DNA of 17,042 nt from Actinomycetota bacterium (GCA_009704705.1 WLDR01000017.1:1-17042); one strand, 5' to 3'. Counted from the first letter of the stretch, positions 7,380 through 14,295 are shown. The notes: generated from the sequence alone by a model not told the origin. Program-made: numbers and translations.

Positions 7380-8373
7380 TGCCGTAGCGAAAAAGCAGGG
7401 AACCAAGTCAGCAGCGGAATACCGCGCTGAATTGAATAAGGTGCCCCACAAGCCCGGTTCGCACAAACCCGAGGCGATTCTGACGGTCGATAACGTGAGC
7501 AGATCGTTTGGTGGTCTCACAGCTGTCGACGTTGACCACCTCGAGGTGCAGCGCGGGGTCATCACCGCTCTGATCGGCCCAAATGGTGCCGGCAAGACCA
7601 CCTTCTTTAACCTCATCACTGGGTTTGACACTCCGTCGAGTGCCAAGAAACTCATCGGAGGCCCGTCCAGCTCTGAGGCAGCAAAGTGGGAGTTCAATGG
7701 GCGCTCGTTAGGAAACACCAGTGCCGCCGCCGTATCGAAGCAGGGGATGGTTCGCACCTTTCAGCTGACCAAAGCCCTTTCTCGCCTGACGGTGTTGCAG
7801 AACATGTTGCTCGGCGCACAGCACCAAACGGGTGAGAACTTCTTTGCCGCGTTCTTCAAGCCTGTGTGGGCTGCGCAAGAAAAGGCCAACACCGAAAAGG
7901 CCCTTGCCCTGCTCGATCGGTTCAAGTTGCTCGAGAAGAAAGATGATATGGCCGGAAGCCTCTCCGGCGGACAGAAGAAGCTCCTCGAGATGGCGCGGGC
8001 GCTGATGAGCGACCCCGTCATGATCATGCTGGACGAGCCGATGGCTGGTGTGAACCCGGCACTGACGCAGTCGTTGCTCGGACACATTCAGTCCCTTCGT
8101 GACGACGGAATGACGGTCTTGTTCGTTGAGCACGACATGCACATGGTTCGGCACATCTCCGACTGGGTTGTCGTCATGGCCGAAGGGCGCGTCGTTGCCG
8201 AAGGCCCAGCCGACACGGTCATGAGCAATCAGGCCGTCATCGACGCATACCTCGGAGCACACCACGACACTGACCTCGGCGACGACAAGTTCCTGACCGA
8301 CACCGCCGCTGTGCGCATCGAAAAAGAAGTTGTTGCCGAAGAGGCTCGCTCGAAGAAGACGAAGAAGAAGTAG
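7372..8373 (+). CDS. livG: Branched-chain amino acid ABC transporter ATP-binding protein LivG
   Basis: The 333-residue cytoplasmic ATPase powers LivH/LivM. Walker A GPNGAGKTT is at 69–77, Q-loop Gln131 lies in VRTFQ, the signature LSGGQ is at 197–201, Walker B VMIMLDEP at 216–223 and the H-loop His254 in VEHD. The block GVNPALTQSLL (226–236) and the terminal DAYLGAHH are typical of actinobacterial LivG. Three departures from the usual about 250 residues are visible: a 38-residue N-terminal lead, an insertion of about 12 residues between Walker A and the Q-loop (91–104, AKKLIGGPSSSEAA), and a charged C-terminal tail ending KKTKKK. The ATG lies inside the end of livM (8-bp overlap). Confidence 0.95.
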   Translation: MSNAVAKKQGTKSAAEYRAELNKVPHKPGSHKPEAILTVDNVSRSFGGLTAVDVDHLEVQRGVITALIGPNGAGKTTFFNLITGFDTPSSAKKLIGGPSSSEAAKWEFNGRSLGNTSAAAVSKQGMVRTFQLTKALSRLTVLQNMLLGAQHQTGENFFAAFFKPVWAAQEKANTEKALALLDRFKLLEKKDDMAGSLSGGQKKLLEMARALMSDPVMIMLDEPMAGVNPALTQSLLGHIQSLRDDGMTVLFVEHDMHMVRHISDWVVVMAEGRVVAEGPADTVMSNQAVIDAYLGAHHDTDLGDDKFLTDTAAVRIEKEVVAEEARSKKTKKK

Positions 8374-8382
8374 GGATTCGAC

Positions 8383-9150
8383 ATGGCAAAAACGAATGCG
8401 GCCGGCCAAGAAGCCGTTCTGCGGGCCGACAACATCGTCGCTGGCTACCTGCCTGGCGTGAACATCTTGAATGGATGCTCCATCGAGGCTTACCCGGGTG
8501 AACTCATCGGCATCATCGGCCCGAACGGTGCCGGCAAGTCAACTCTTCTCAAGGCCCTCTTTGGACTGGTCAAGGTGCGCGAGGGTAGCGTCACGCTCAA
8601 GGGTCAAGACATTACCGGCCTGAAGGCAAACAAGCTCGTGCAAATGGGCATCGGCTTTGTGCCCCAGAACAACAACGTTTTCCCCAGCCTGACCATTGAA
8701 GAGAACCTGCAGATGGGCATCTTCCAACAACCCAAGTTGCTCAACGAGCGACTTGACAAGATCTTCGAGATCTTTCCGCTTCTCGCTGACCGGAGGGGTC
8801 AGCGTGCCGGCTCGCTCTCGGGCGGTGAGCGCCAGTCTGTGGCAATGGCACGAGCCTTGATGATGGATCCCTCAGTTCTGCTTCTCGACGAGCCCTCCGC
8901 CGGCCTGTCGCCTGTTCGACAGGACGAGACGTTCATCCGCACCCGCCGCATCAACAAAGCTGGCGTTTCGGTGATCATGGTTGAGCAGAACGCCCGTCGT
9001 TGCCTGCAGATTTGTGACCGCGGATATGTGCTCGACCAAGGCAAGGATGCCTACACGGGCACAGGACGAGAGCTCGCAGACGACCCGAAGGTCATCGAGC
9101 TATACCTCGGAACTCTTGCCAAGGATGTCACCGGGGCGAAGAAGAAGTAG
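8383..9150 (+). CDS. livF: Branched-chain amino acid ABC transporter ATP-binding protein LivF
   Basis: The 255-residue cytoplasmic ATPase forms the heterodimeric motor with LivG. Walker A GPNGAGKST is at 46–54, Q-loop Gln95 lies in GFVPQ, the signature LSGGE at 145–149, and Walker B SVLLLDEP at 164–171, followed by the D-loop SAGLSP. At the H-loop position it has Gln202 in MVEQNAR rather than His; VEQNA is normal for LivF, so this is not a defect. The stretch RRCLQICDRGYVLDQG is characteristic. The gene starts 9 bp after the livG stop, with AGGGA as the likely ribosome-binding site. It ends GAKKK and is followed by two strong hairpins. It is the last gene of the operon. Confidence 0.96.
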   Translation: MAKTNAAGQEAVLRADNIVAGYLPGVNILNGCSIEAYPGELIGIIGPNGAGKSTLLKALFGLVKVREGSVTLKGQDITGLKANKLVQMGIGFVPQNNNVFPSLTIEENLQMGIFQQPKLLNERLDKIFEIFPLLADRRGQRAGSLSGGERQSVAMARALMMDPSVLLLDEPSAGLSPVRQDETFIRTRRINKAGVSVIMVEQNARRCLQICDRGYVLDQGKDAYTGTGRELADDPKVIELYLGTLAKDVTGAKKK

Positions 9151-9184
9151 TCACGTCGGGTCCCTGCGGCCCGTGAGCCGTTCG

Positions 9185-9222
9185 AAAAGATTCCGGTTGG
9201 CCGTTGCCAACCGGAATCTTTT
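9185..9222 (+). terminator. Rho-independent-type terminator after livF
   Basis: A perfect 17-bp inverted repeat, arms 9185–9201 and 9206–9222, with loop CGTT. The arms start AAAAGATTCCGG and end CCGGAATCTTTT. The right arm runs into TTTTCTGTT, giving a U-rich end on the plus strand 35 bp after the livF stop. The leading AAAA makes it usable on the minus strand too, as a back-up for livK. Confidence 0.9.
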
Positions 9223-9257
9223 CTGTTGCGGCATGTGACTAGCTCCAGTTAGACGAA

Positions 9258-9292
9258 AAAGCTCCCCGGCTCGAAACGAGCCGGGGAGCTTT
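9258..9292 (-). terminator. Rho-independent-type terminator after livK
   Basis: A perfect 16-bp inverted repeat, arms 9258–9273 and 9277–9292, with loop AAA; the core is GCTCCCCGGCTCG. On the minus strand the stem ends in GCTTTTTCGTC, a U tract in the livK direction, 19 bp beyond the livK stop. It may also act on the plus strand, where the arm ends CTTTCTTC. Confidence 0.9.
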
Positions 9293-9311
9293 CTTCAGTG
9301 GTTGTTACAAG

Positions 9312-10622
9312 TTAGGACTTGCCCTCAACAGCCGAAACCCAAACGGGCTTGTTCGACTCTTCGAACTTGTAGATACCGATGAAGGCCGACGATGGGTCGT
9401 TGTTCGCGTTGAACGGACCAACCGAGCTCGGACCCTGGTACTGAATGTCCTTGCCATCCTTGAGGAGCGAGACGCAGTCTGCGTACGTTCCACACTTTTC
9501 GCCACCGTCAGCACCCGAGACTGCAGCCAGGTTTTCCTGGATCGTCACTGGGTCGGTTGCGCCACCCTTGGTCGCTGCGAGAGCGGCAAGGATCGTGGCG
9601 TCGTACGACTCAGCACCGTACGACCAGTCGGTCAGCTCTTCGCCTTCAACAGCCAGCCAGTAAGCCGACATGTTGTCCTTGAATGTGCCCTCTGCCTTCG
9701 CACCAGGAATGGTTCCCTGGGTGCCGGTCAGCGTGCCGACCTCGAAAGCCTCGGAGTAGTCGCTGGTGTTACCGTCAGTGAGGTACACCTTTGACATGTC
9801 CCAGCCCTGAGCGACGAGCTCGGGGATGATCGACTTGGTTTCGTCGAAAGCAACAACGACGATGGCGTCGGGAGCCGAAGCGATAGCCGCCGTGACCTCA
9901 GCCGAGAACGTGGTCTGTCCCGGAGGGAACTCCTGGCCAGAACCAGCAGCGCCGTAGGTGATAGCCCCGCCGCCCTCTTCAATTGCGAGTGCGGTCGAGT
10001 CGCGGAGACCCGTGCCGTATGCGTCGTTGAAGACGATGAACGCAACGTTTGCGTTTCCGTCACCAACGATGAGCTGACCGAGAGCCGAACCCTGAACCGT
10101 GTCTGGCGGTGCAGTACGGAAGTAGAACGGCGAGTATCCACTGAGTGTGGCAGCGGTGTTTGCGCCCGAGATCTGAACAATCTTGGCCTCGGTGAACGAG
10201 TCAACAACGTTGAGCGAAACAGACGATGAAGCAGCACCGATGACAACGGATACCTTCTGCGCGATGAGGTCTTCAGCCGAAGCCGTCGAAACCGTCATGT
10301 CGCTCGAGTCACCCGAGTCGGTCGCGTAAAGGCACGCCTGCGAGCCGTTTACGCCACCAGCGGCGTTGATGTCTGCAACAGCAAGACCAACACCTGCGAT
10401 CTCGGGTGGGCCGAGGAATGCAAGCGAACCGGTGATAGGAAGCAGTGCTCCGACCTTGAAAGTGTTTGCGCTCGTGCTGTCGGCGGCACATTCAGCAGCT
10501 GCATAGCTGCCGGCGCCGTCGCCCGAGGTCGAACCCGATGCACAACCGGCCAGCACGAGTGCTGAGGTTGCGGCGAGGGCCAGACCAGCGAGTGCACGAG
10601 TGCGAGTGGAAATTGCGCTCAT
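9312..10622 (-). CDS. livK: Branched-chain amino acid ABC transporter substrate-binding lipoprotein
   Basis: The start is placed at the ATG at 10622 because CACAAGGAG lies 5 bases before it and it begins directly with a lipoprotein signal; an upstream in-frame extension to 10682 is not supported. The 436-residue product has an LAGC lipobox with Cys27, so it is lipid-anchored on the outer face of the membrane. The mature part is a type 1 periplasmic-binding fold: VGALLPITGSLAFLGPPEIAG (57–77) begins lobe I, FRTAPPD (168–174) and VVAFDETKSIIPEL mark lobe II, and WSYGAESYDATILAALAA (333–350) is the conserved late helix. Cys pairs at 45/97 and 377/383 could form disulfides. It would deliver substrate to LivHMGF, encoded convergently. 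The exact ligand cannot be read from sequence. Confidence 0.93.
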   Translation of the reverse strand: MSAISTRTRALAGLALAATSALVLAGCASGSTSGDGAGSYAAAECAADSTSANTFKVGALLPITGSLAFLGPPEIAGVGLAVADINAAGGVNGSQACLYATDSGDSSDMTVSTASAEDLIAQKVSVVIGAASSSVSLNVVDSFTEAKIVQISGANTAATLSGYSPFYFRTAPPDTVQGSALGQLIVGDGNANVAFIVFNDAYGTGLRDSTALAIEEGGGAITYGAAGSGQEFPPGQTTFSAEVTAAIASAPDAIVVVAFDETKSIIPELVAQGWDMSKVYLTDGNTSDYSEAFEVGTLTGTQGTIPGAKAEGTFKDNMSAYWLAVEGEELTDWSYGAESYDATILAALAATKGGATDPVTIQENLAAVSGADGGEKCGTYADCVSLLKDGKDIQYQGPSSVGPFNANNDPSSAFIGIYKFEESNKPVWVSAVEGKS

Positions 10623-10651
10623 GGTACTCCTTGTGTGTGATTTATCAGGCA

Positions 10652-10665
10652 CGACCAAATGGTCG
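10652..10665. promoter_or_regulatory. Inverted repeat in the livK leader
   Basis: CGACCA-AA-TGGTCG has 6-bp perfect arms, 30 to 43 bp before the livK start and just downstream of the putative promoter. It could be an operator for an unidentified regulator or an mRNA hairpin. The site is not recognised. Confidence 0.3.
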
Positions 10666-10681
10666 CAACTGCGTACCCTCA

Positions 10682-10711
10682 AGGCTAGCGATATCCGGCG
10701 CTAGAGACCAA
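10682..10711 (-). promoter_or_regulatory. Possible livK promoter
   Basis: On the minus strand, TTGGTC (10706–10711) is separated by 18 bp from TAGCCT (10682–10687), a TAnnnT-type -10. This predicts a start of transcription near 10675 and a leader of about 50 nt. The -35 match is modest. It would let livK be expressed separately from the upstream paralogue. Confidence 0.35.
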
Positions 10712-10776
10712 CATTCATGCGTTACAACTAGATAACGACGTGGAGCCGGTAATTCCAACGAAACAGGCTATTTGCC

Positions 10777-11604
10777 CTATTTCTTGGTCGAATTCGTTGG
10801 CTTGGGAGTTGGCGAGACGGTAACAATCTCGCCAAATACGACCGTTCCGGTGGCCACGTCGTAGTGGAAGACACCCGCAGGGCCGCGATAGGCGATTGCC
10901 GGTTCCGTCGCGAGCACCGACAGACAGGCGCCGAAGCTGGTGCACGTGATTCCGGGACCTTGGATGTGTGAGAGTGCCCAGGAAAGCGACGTCGCACCGT
11001 CGTCGTTCAAGAACTCGGCCGACAACGCGAGCGCGGTCGTGAGTTCATAGGCCTCGGCTCCGTAGCTCAGTTCGCTGAGGTTCGGATCTGACGAACGCAA
11101 TCCCGCCACGAAGTCATCATCGGGAACAATCGGGCCAACACGTGCACCCGCCGGTGCCGTGGCCTGTGTGGCCGGTGCGACAACGAGAATGCCGGCCTTT
11201 TGTGCCAGCGGGAGCAGGACATCCATCACCGCAGCCGATGCGGGTGCGATGACGACGTCGACGTCTTTTTCCAGAAGTTGAGCGAAACTGGCCGCCGTCT
11301 TTGCCGGGTCGCCATCACCTGCGTCACGGTGCCAGACCTCAATCGGCGCATCCATGACGCCGCCGGCTTCATTGATTTCGCGAACAGCAAGCTCGATGCC
11401 CGCGGCCTGAGCCCCTGCCGTTCCGGAGAGCGCTCCCGTCAGCGGAGTCATGTCGCCGATGCGCAGCACGCCATCGCCCGATGCGGTTGGTGTGGGGGTC
11501 GGTGTTGGAACGGGCATCGGCAGAAACGAGCAACCCGCCAGAAGCGATGCACTCGCCACGAGGGTTGCAAGCGTGGCTATGCGTCGGGAAGAAATAGTGC
11601 TCAT
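10777..11604 (-). CDS. Single-lobe (internally deleted) LivK-like lipoprotein
   Basis: The start is taken at the ATG at 11604, because MSTISSRR parallels LivK's MSAISTRT; a GTG at 11616 is also possible, and neither has a clear ribosome-binding site. The product is 275 residues with an LAGC lipobox (Cys25), then a Pro/Thr spacer (VPTPTPTPT) and a type 1 binding-fold lobe I (LRIGDMTPLTGALSG; IELAVREINEAGG; VDVVIAPASAAVMDVLLPLAQKAGI, written here in segments). After about residue 165 it jumps straight to the family's late block LSYGAEAYELTTALAL, which in LivK comes some 155 residues later. The rest follows LivK, including the paired C-x5-C (Cys221/Cys227) and AYRGP. Lobe II is therefore absent. 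The reading frame is intact. It is 27 bp after the rarD-like gene. Whether it binds a ligand is unknown. Confidence 0.8.
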   Translation of the reverse strand: MSTISSRRIATLATLVASASLLAGCSFLPMPVPTPTPTPTASGDGVLRIGDMTPLTGALSGTAGAQAAGIELAVREINEAGGVMDAPIEVWHRDAGDGDPAKTAASFAQLLEKDVDVVIAPASAAVMDVLLPLAQKAGILVVAPATQATAPAGARVGPIVPDDDFVAGLRSSDPNLSELSYGAEAYELTTALALSAEFLNDDGATSLSWALSHIQGPGITCTSFGACLSVLATEPAIAYRGPAGVFHYDVATGTVVFGEIVTVSPTPKPTNSTKK

Positions 11605-11631
11605 CACGTTGCTCACTGTATCGGTGTGCCG

Positions 11632-12552
11632 CTAAATGAGTTCCGCCGCACGCGCCGTGCGCGAGCGCTTGGCGTGGCGCAACATGTCAACGACCAGAAT
11701 GACCAGCGAGATCCAGACGATGAAGAATCCTGCCCAGCGAGCCTGTGGCATGGGCTCCTTCAAGACGAAGACACCGAAAACAAAGGAGAAAATAGGCGTC
11801 GAGTACTGGATCAGTCCGATGGCCGTCAGCGGGATGCGTCGCGTGGCCGCAGCAAACATCATGAGAGGTATCGCGGTAATGGGTCCGGCCGCCATGATCC
11901 ACAGCGCGTACGGCACACCGTGCGTGAACGCGGTGACCCCGACCATGCTCGAGACGACAAGCCACTGCGCAACCGCAATCGGGGTCATCCACATCGACTC
12001 AATCATCAAGCCGCTGAGCGGATCGACGTTTCGACCCACGCGCTTTTTGATGAGCCCGTAAAGACCGAAGGTGATTGCAAGTCCGAGTGATACCCAGGGA
12101 ACACCCGAGCCTCCGAAAGTCAAGACCAGAACTGCGATGAAACTGATGGACACCGCCACCCACTGCAACGGTCGAAGTCGCTCGCGCAACACGACGACAC
12201 CAAGAATCACCGTGAGGATCGGATTCATGAAGTAGCCCAGCGACGACTCCACGACATGGCCAGCGACGACAGCGGCAACGAAAATCTGCCAGTTGAGGTA
12301 AATGACCGCGCTGGCAAGTCCGAGCATCACAATGGTGCGCTTAGAACGGAAGATTTCTGCAAATCGACCCCACTTGCGAATGGCCGCGATAACGAGAGCG
12401 CAAAACAACAACGAAAAGATGATGCGGTAGGAGACGATTTCGAACGGATTCGTATCGCGAATACTCAAGAAGTAGAGGGGGAAGAGGCCCCAGAGCGCGT
12501 ATGCGCCGAATGCGTAAGCGATACCGCTGCCCGACATTCGCTGGTTAGTCAC
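11632..12552 (-). CDS. rarD: EamA/DMT-family permease, RarD-like
   Basis: The 306-residue membrane protein has about ten hydrophobic helices in two EamA halves. RarD-type signatures are present: ALWGLFPLYF (19–28), NWQIF (87–91), ESSLGYFMNP (102–111), RERLRPLQW (123–131) and GLIQYSTPI (246–254). The family is usually described as drug/metabolite exporters; RarD is linked by name to chloramphenicol sensitivity, but the substrate is not established and cannot be inferred here. The GTG start at 12552 is chosen because a TAGCAT box lies exactly 6 bases upstream, as in other leaderless candidates nearby; an ATG five codons in (12537) is the alternative and also lacks a ribosome-binding site. It lies 27 bp upstream of the single-lobe lipoprotein gene, suggesting cotranscription. 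Confidence 0.88.
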   Translation of the reverse strand: MTNQRMSGSGIAYAFGAYALWGLFPLYFLSIRDTNPFEIVSYRIIFSLLFCALVIAAIRKWGRFAEIFRSKRTIVMLGLASAVIYLNWQIFVAAVVAGHVVESSLGYFMNPILTVILGVVVLRERLRPLQWVAVSISFIAVLVLTFGGSGVPWVSLGLAITFGLYGLIKKRVGRNVDPLSGLMIESMWMTPIAVAQWLVVSSMVGVTAFTHGVPYALWIMAAGPITAIPLMMFAAATRRIPLTAIGLIQYSTPIFSFVFGVFVLKEPMPQARWAGFFIVWISLVILVVDMLRHAKRSRTARAAELI

Positions 12553-12558
12553 GTGCTC

Positions 12559-12564
12559 ATGCTA
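12559..12564 (-). promoter_or_regulatory. Putative -10 box for leaderless rarD
   Basis: The minus strand reads TAGCAT, then six bases (GAGCAC), then GTG. A TAnnnT box 6 nt from a start codon without a Shine-Dalgarno is the geometry of actinobacterial leaderless mRNAs. No -35 is recognised. Confidence 0.45.
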
Positions 12565-12577
12565 CTCGCGCAAACGA

Positions 12578-12614
12578 ATGAGGCTCGCTCCCCGGTTTGG
12601 GGTGCGAGCCTCAT
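12578..12614 (-). terminator. Hairpin terminator after groES
   Basis: Arms 12578–12588 and 12604–12614 pair over 11 bp (GAGGCTCGC core). A T/T mismatch and a CCCC/GGGG extension follow, with loop GGTTT. It lies 17 bp beyond the groES stop. The U tract on the minus strand is poor (TCGTTTG), so termination may be partial or protein-aided. The stem also lies directly upstream of the putative rarD -10. Confidence 0.65.
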
Positions 12615-12631
12615 CACGAGAGTTGATCGAA

Positions 12632-12925
12632 TTAGCTGACAATCGCGAGGATGTCACGAGCCGAGAGAATCAAATATTCCTCGCCACCGTACTTCACCTC
12701 GGTGCCACCGTACTTCGAGTAGATGACGCGGTCGCCGACGCTGACGTCGAGCGGCACGCGGTTTCCGTTGTCGTCGATGCGGCCGGGGCCGACCGAAAGG
12801 ACTTCGCCCTCCTGAGGGCGCTCCTTGGCGGTGTCTGGGATGACCAGACCGGAAGCGGTCGTCGTCTCTGCTTCGACCTGCTTGACAACAATGCGATCTT
12901 CGAGCGGCTTGATGGAGACCGACAC
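12632..12925 (-). CDS. groES: Co-chaperonin GroES
   Basis: The 97-residue protein is the 10-kDa lid of the GroEL chaperonin, acting in the cytosol as a heptamer. SIKPLEDRIVVK (4–15) starts the beta barrel. The mobile loop, roughly 17–33, contains the GroEL-contacting GLVIP (26–30). GPGRIDDNG (47–55) is the roof hairpin and YSKYGGTEVKYGGEEY (69–84) closes the barrel. The start is the GTG at 12925, preceded by AAAGAGG at 6 bases and giving the conserved MSVSIKP; extending to 12967 would run the coding region into the CIRCE box. groEL does not follow: a hairpin and a permease gene do. Two CIRCE operators lie upstream, so HrcA heat-shock control is expected. Confidence 0.97.
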   Translation of the reverse strand: MSVSIKPLEDRIVVKQVEAETTTASGLVIPDTAKERPQEGEVLSVGPGRIDDNGNRVPLDVSVGDRVIYSKYGGTEVKYGGEEYLILSARDILAIVS

Positions 12926-12960
12926 AGTTGACCTCTTTCTTGTGTAAGAAAACAACGTAA

Positions 12961-12987
12961 TTAGCACCCGACGTGTGTGAGTGCTAA
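12961..12987. promoter_or_regulatory. CIRCE element 1 (HrcA operator)
   Basis: TTAGCACCC, nine bases, GAGTGCTAA: the CIRCE consensus TTAGCACTC-N9-GAGTGCTAA with one mismatch. It lies just downstream of the groES -10 box, where bound HrcA would block transcription, 36 bp before the groES start. Confidence 0.92.
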
Positions 12988-12991
12988 CTCG

Positions 12992-13021
12992 AGTTTACGC
13001 ATTGAGTTGGCACTCGCGCAA
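12992..13021 (-). promoter_or_regulatory. groES promoter
   Basis: On the minus strand, TTGCGC (13016–13021), an 18-bp spacer, and TAAACT (12992–12997). The -35 falls in the spacer of CIRCE 2 and the expected transcription start falls in CIRCE 1, giving a leader of about 60 nt. The placement between two operators supports the call. Confidence 0.6.
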
Positions 13022-13033
13022 AGTGAGTGCCAA
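13007..13033. promoter_or_regulatory. CIRCE element 2 (HrcA operator)
   Basis: TTGGCACTC, nine bases, GAGTGCCAA: a perfect 9-bp inverted repeat that differs from the classic CIRCE by a symmetric A-to-G/T-to-C change in each arm. It overlaps the groES -35 and ends 23 bp before the -10 of the divergent methyltransferase gene, so it could affect both. Confidence 0.9.
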
Positions 13034-13056
13034 TGGCCCGTGCGGCGTGACCGCAG

Positions 13057-13062
13057 TAGCGT
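13057..13062 (+). promoter_or_regulatory. Putative -10 box for the leaderless methyltransferase gene
   Basis: TAGCGT followed by six bases (GGACGC) and the ATG at 13069. There is no Shine-Dalgarno before that ATG. No -35 is recognised. Confidence 0.45.
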
Positions 13063-13068
13063 GGACGC

Positions 13069-14295
13069 ATGGAGACGGGTGACCTGATGAATCTGCTCAC
13101 CCCGGAGGGGTTGCGGCTGCTCGACGACGTGACGGCGCTCGAGAGCAGCCTCGATATCGTCGCCCACGTCCCCCGACTTCGCAAACAGGGATTCGACGCG
13201 GGGTTGGTCGCGGCCGTCGTTACCCAGGCACGCTTGCGCCACAAAGCGCGCGGCAAGTTCGGCGAGTTTGCCGACCGGATGCTCTTCACTCAAGCCGGGC
13301 TCGAACAGGCGACACGACTTTCGGTGGCGGCACATCACGCGTCACGGTTCGCACGAGCCGGGTTCACGCGAGTGGCCGACCTGGGGTGCGGCATCGGCGG
13401 GGATGCCCTCGCTCTCGCATCCTTGAGTCTGGCGGTTCACGCCGTCGACGCCGACGAGGTAACGGCAACACTCGCGGCGTTCAATCTCGCGCCATTCGAG
13501 TCATGCACGGTCGAACAGTCGCTCGCGGAAAACGTTGACTTAGCGTCGTACAACGCACTGTGGTTCGATCCCGCTCGACGATCGGCCGGCCACAATTCCA
13601 CCGGGCGCCTGACGGACCCATCGGAATGGTCGCCGAATCTTAAGTGGGTGTTCGAGCGGGCGGGTGAGAAACCGTCTGGAATCAAGCTCGGGCCCGGTTT
13701 CCCGCTGGAGATGATCCCACGCGAGTTGGGTGCGTCCCCCGTGGAGGCCCAGTGGATTGACATCGGCGGAGAAACAGTTGAACTTGTGCTGTGGGCGGGC
13801 GCTCTCGCCCGAGCAGGGGTTGGTCGGGCCGCATTGGTTATCGCACCCGACTCGAGTGGCGGCGGCTACCATGAACTCACCGCGGCGGGTGAGTCGATTG
13901 ACCCTGAGGTGGGCGAATTGGGTGCGTTCATCTACGAGCCGCACGGTGCGGTCATCCGGGCTCGATTGATTGGTGATCTGGCTCGATCGCTCGATGCCCA
14001 CGCGCTCGACGAACACATTGCCTACCTGTCGGCGGATGCGCACACCCCGACACCCTTTGCTGACGCGTTTCGCGTGCTCGACACCTTCCCGGTCGACCCG
14101 AAGAAAATCTCGCCCGCACTGGCGGAACACAACATCGGAACGCTGGAGATCAAGAAGCGGGGCGTAGCCATTGATCCGGCAGTTTTTCGCACCAAACTCA
14201 AGCTACGCGGGGAAAACGCGGCGACACTCCTGCTGATGCGGCGCGGTGTCGGGGCACGCAGTCAACGCGTGGCCATTTTGGCCGAGCGGGTTTAG
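13069..14295 (+). CDS. Class I SAM-dependent methyltransferase with C-terminal THUMP-like domain
   Basis: The 408-residue protein has an N-terminal helical part (1–95), then a Rossmann methyltransferase core with SAM motif I DLGCGIGGD (104–112), an acidic residue at the end of strand 2 (VDAD, 126–129) and FDPARR (167–172) at the motif IV position where target-binding D/N-P-P-type motifs sit. The last 80 residues, with VDPKKISPAL (342–351) and LEIKKRGV (359–366), match what is called a THUMP-like domain in actinobacterial proteins. By analogy with THUMP proteins the target may be RNA, but the substrate is not established. The start ATG is chosen because a -10 lies 6 bases upstream; the ATG at 13087 is an alternative. 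It is divergent from groES, and its stop overlaps that of the convergent membrane-protein gene by 3–4 bp. Confidence 0.88.
   Translation: METGDLMNLLTPEGLRLLDDVTALESSLDIVAHVPRLRKQGFDAGLVAAVVTQARLRHKARGKFGEFADRMLFTQAGLEQATRLSVAAHHASRFARAGFTRVADLGCGIGGDALALASLSLAVHAVDADEVTATLAAFNLAPFESCTVEQSLAENVDLASYNALWFDPARRSAGHNSTGRLTDPSEWSPNLKWVFERAGEKPSGIKLGPGFPLEMIPRELGASPVEAQWIDIGGETVELVLWAGALARAGVGRAALVIAPDSSGGGYHELTAAGESIDPEVGELGAFIYEPHGAVIRARLIGDLARSLDAHALDEHIAYLSADAHTPTPFADAFRVLDTFPVDPKKISPALAEHNIGTLEIKKRGVAIDPAVFRTKLKLRGENAATLLLMRRGVGARSQRVAILAERV

Noticed and set aside
7708..8409. Minus-strand open frame (233 codons) antisense to livG
   Set aside because: Mirrors the conserved ATPase codons; His/Val-rich and without any recognisable motif.
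8986..8988. Gln in place of the H-loop His in LivF as a defective ATPase
   Set aside because: VEQNA is the normal sequence in LivF subunits; all other ATPase motifs are intact.
10623..10682. Twenty-residue upstream extension of livK
   Set aside because: The ATG at 10622 has a good AAGGAG site and begins a proper lipoprotein signal; the extension would cross the inverted repeat and leader.
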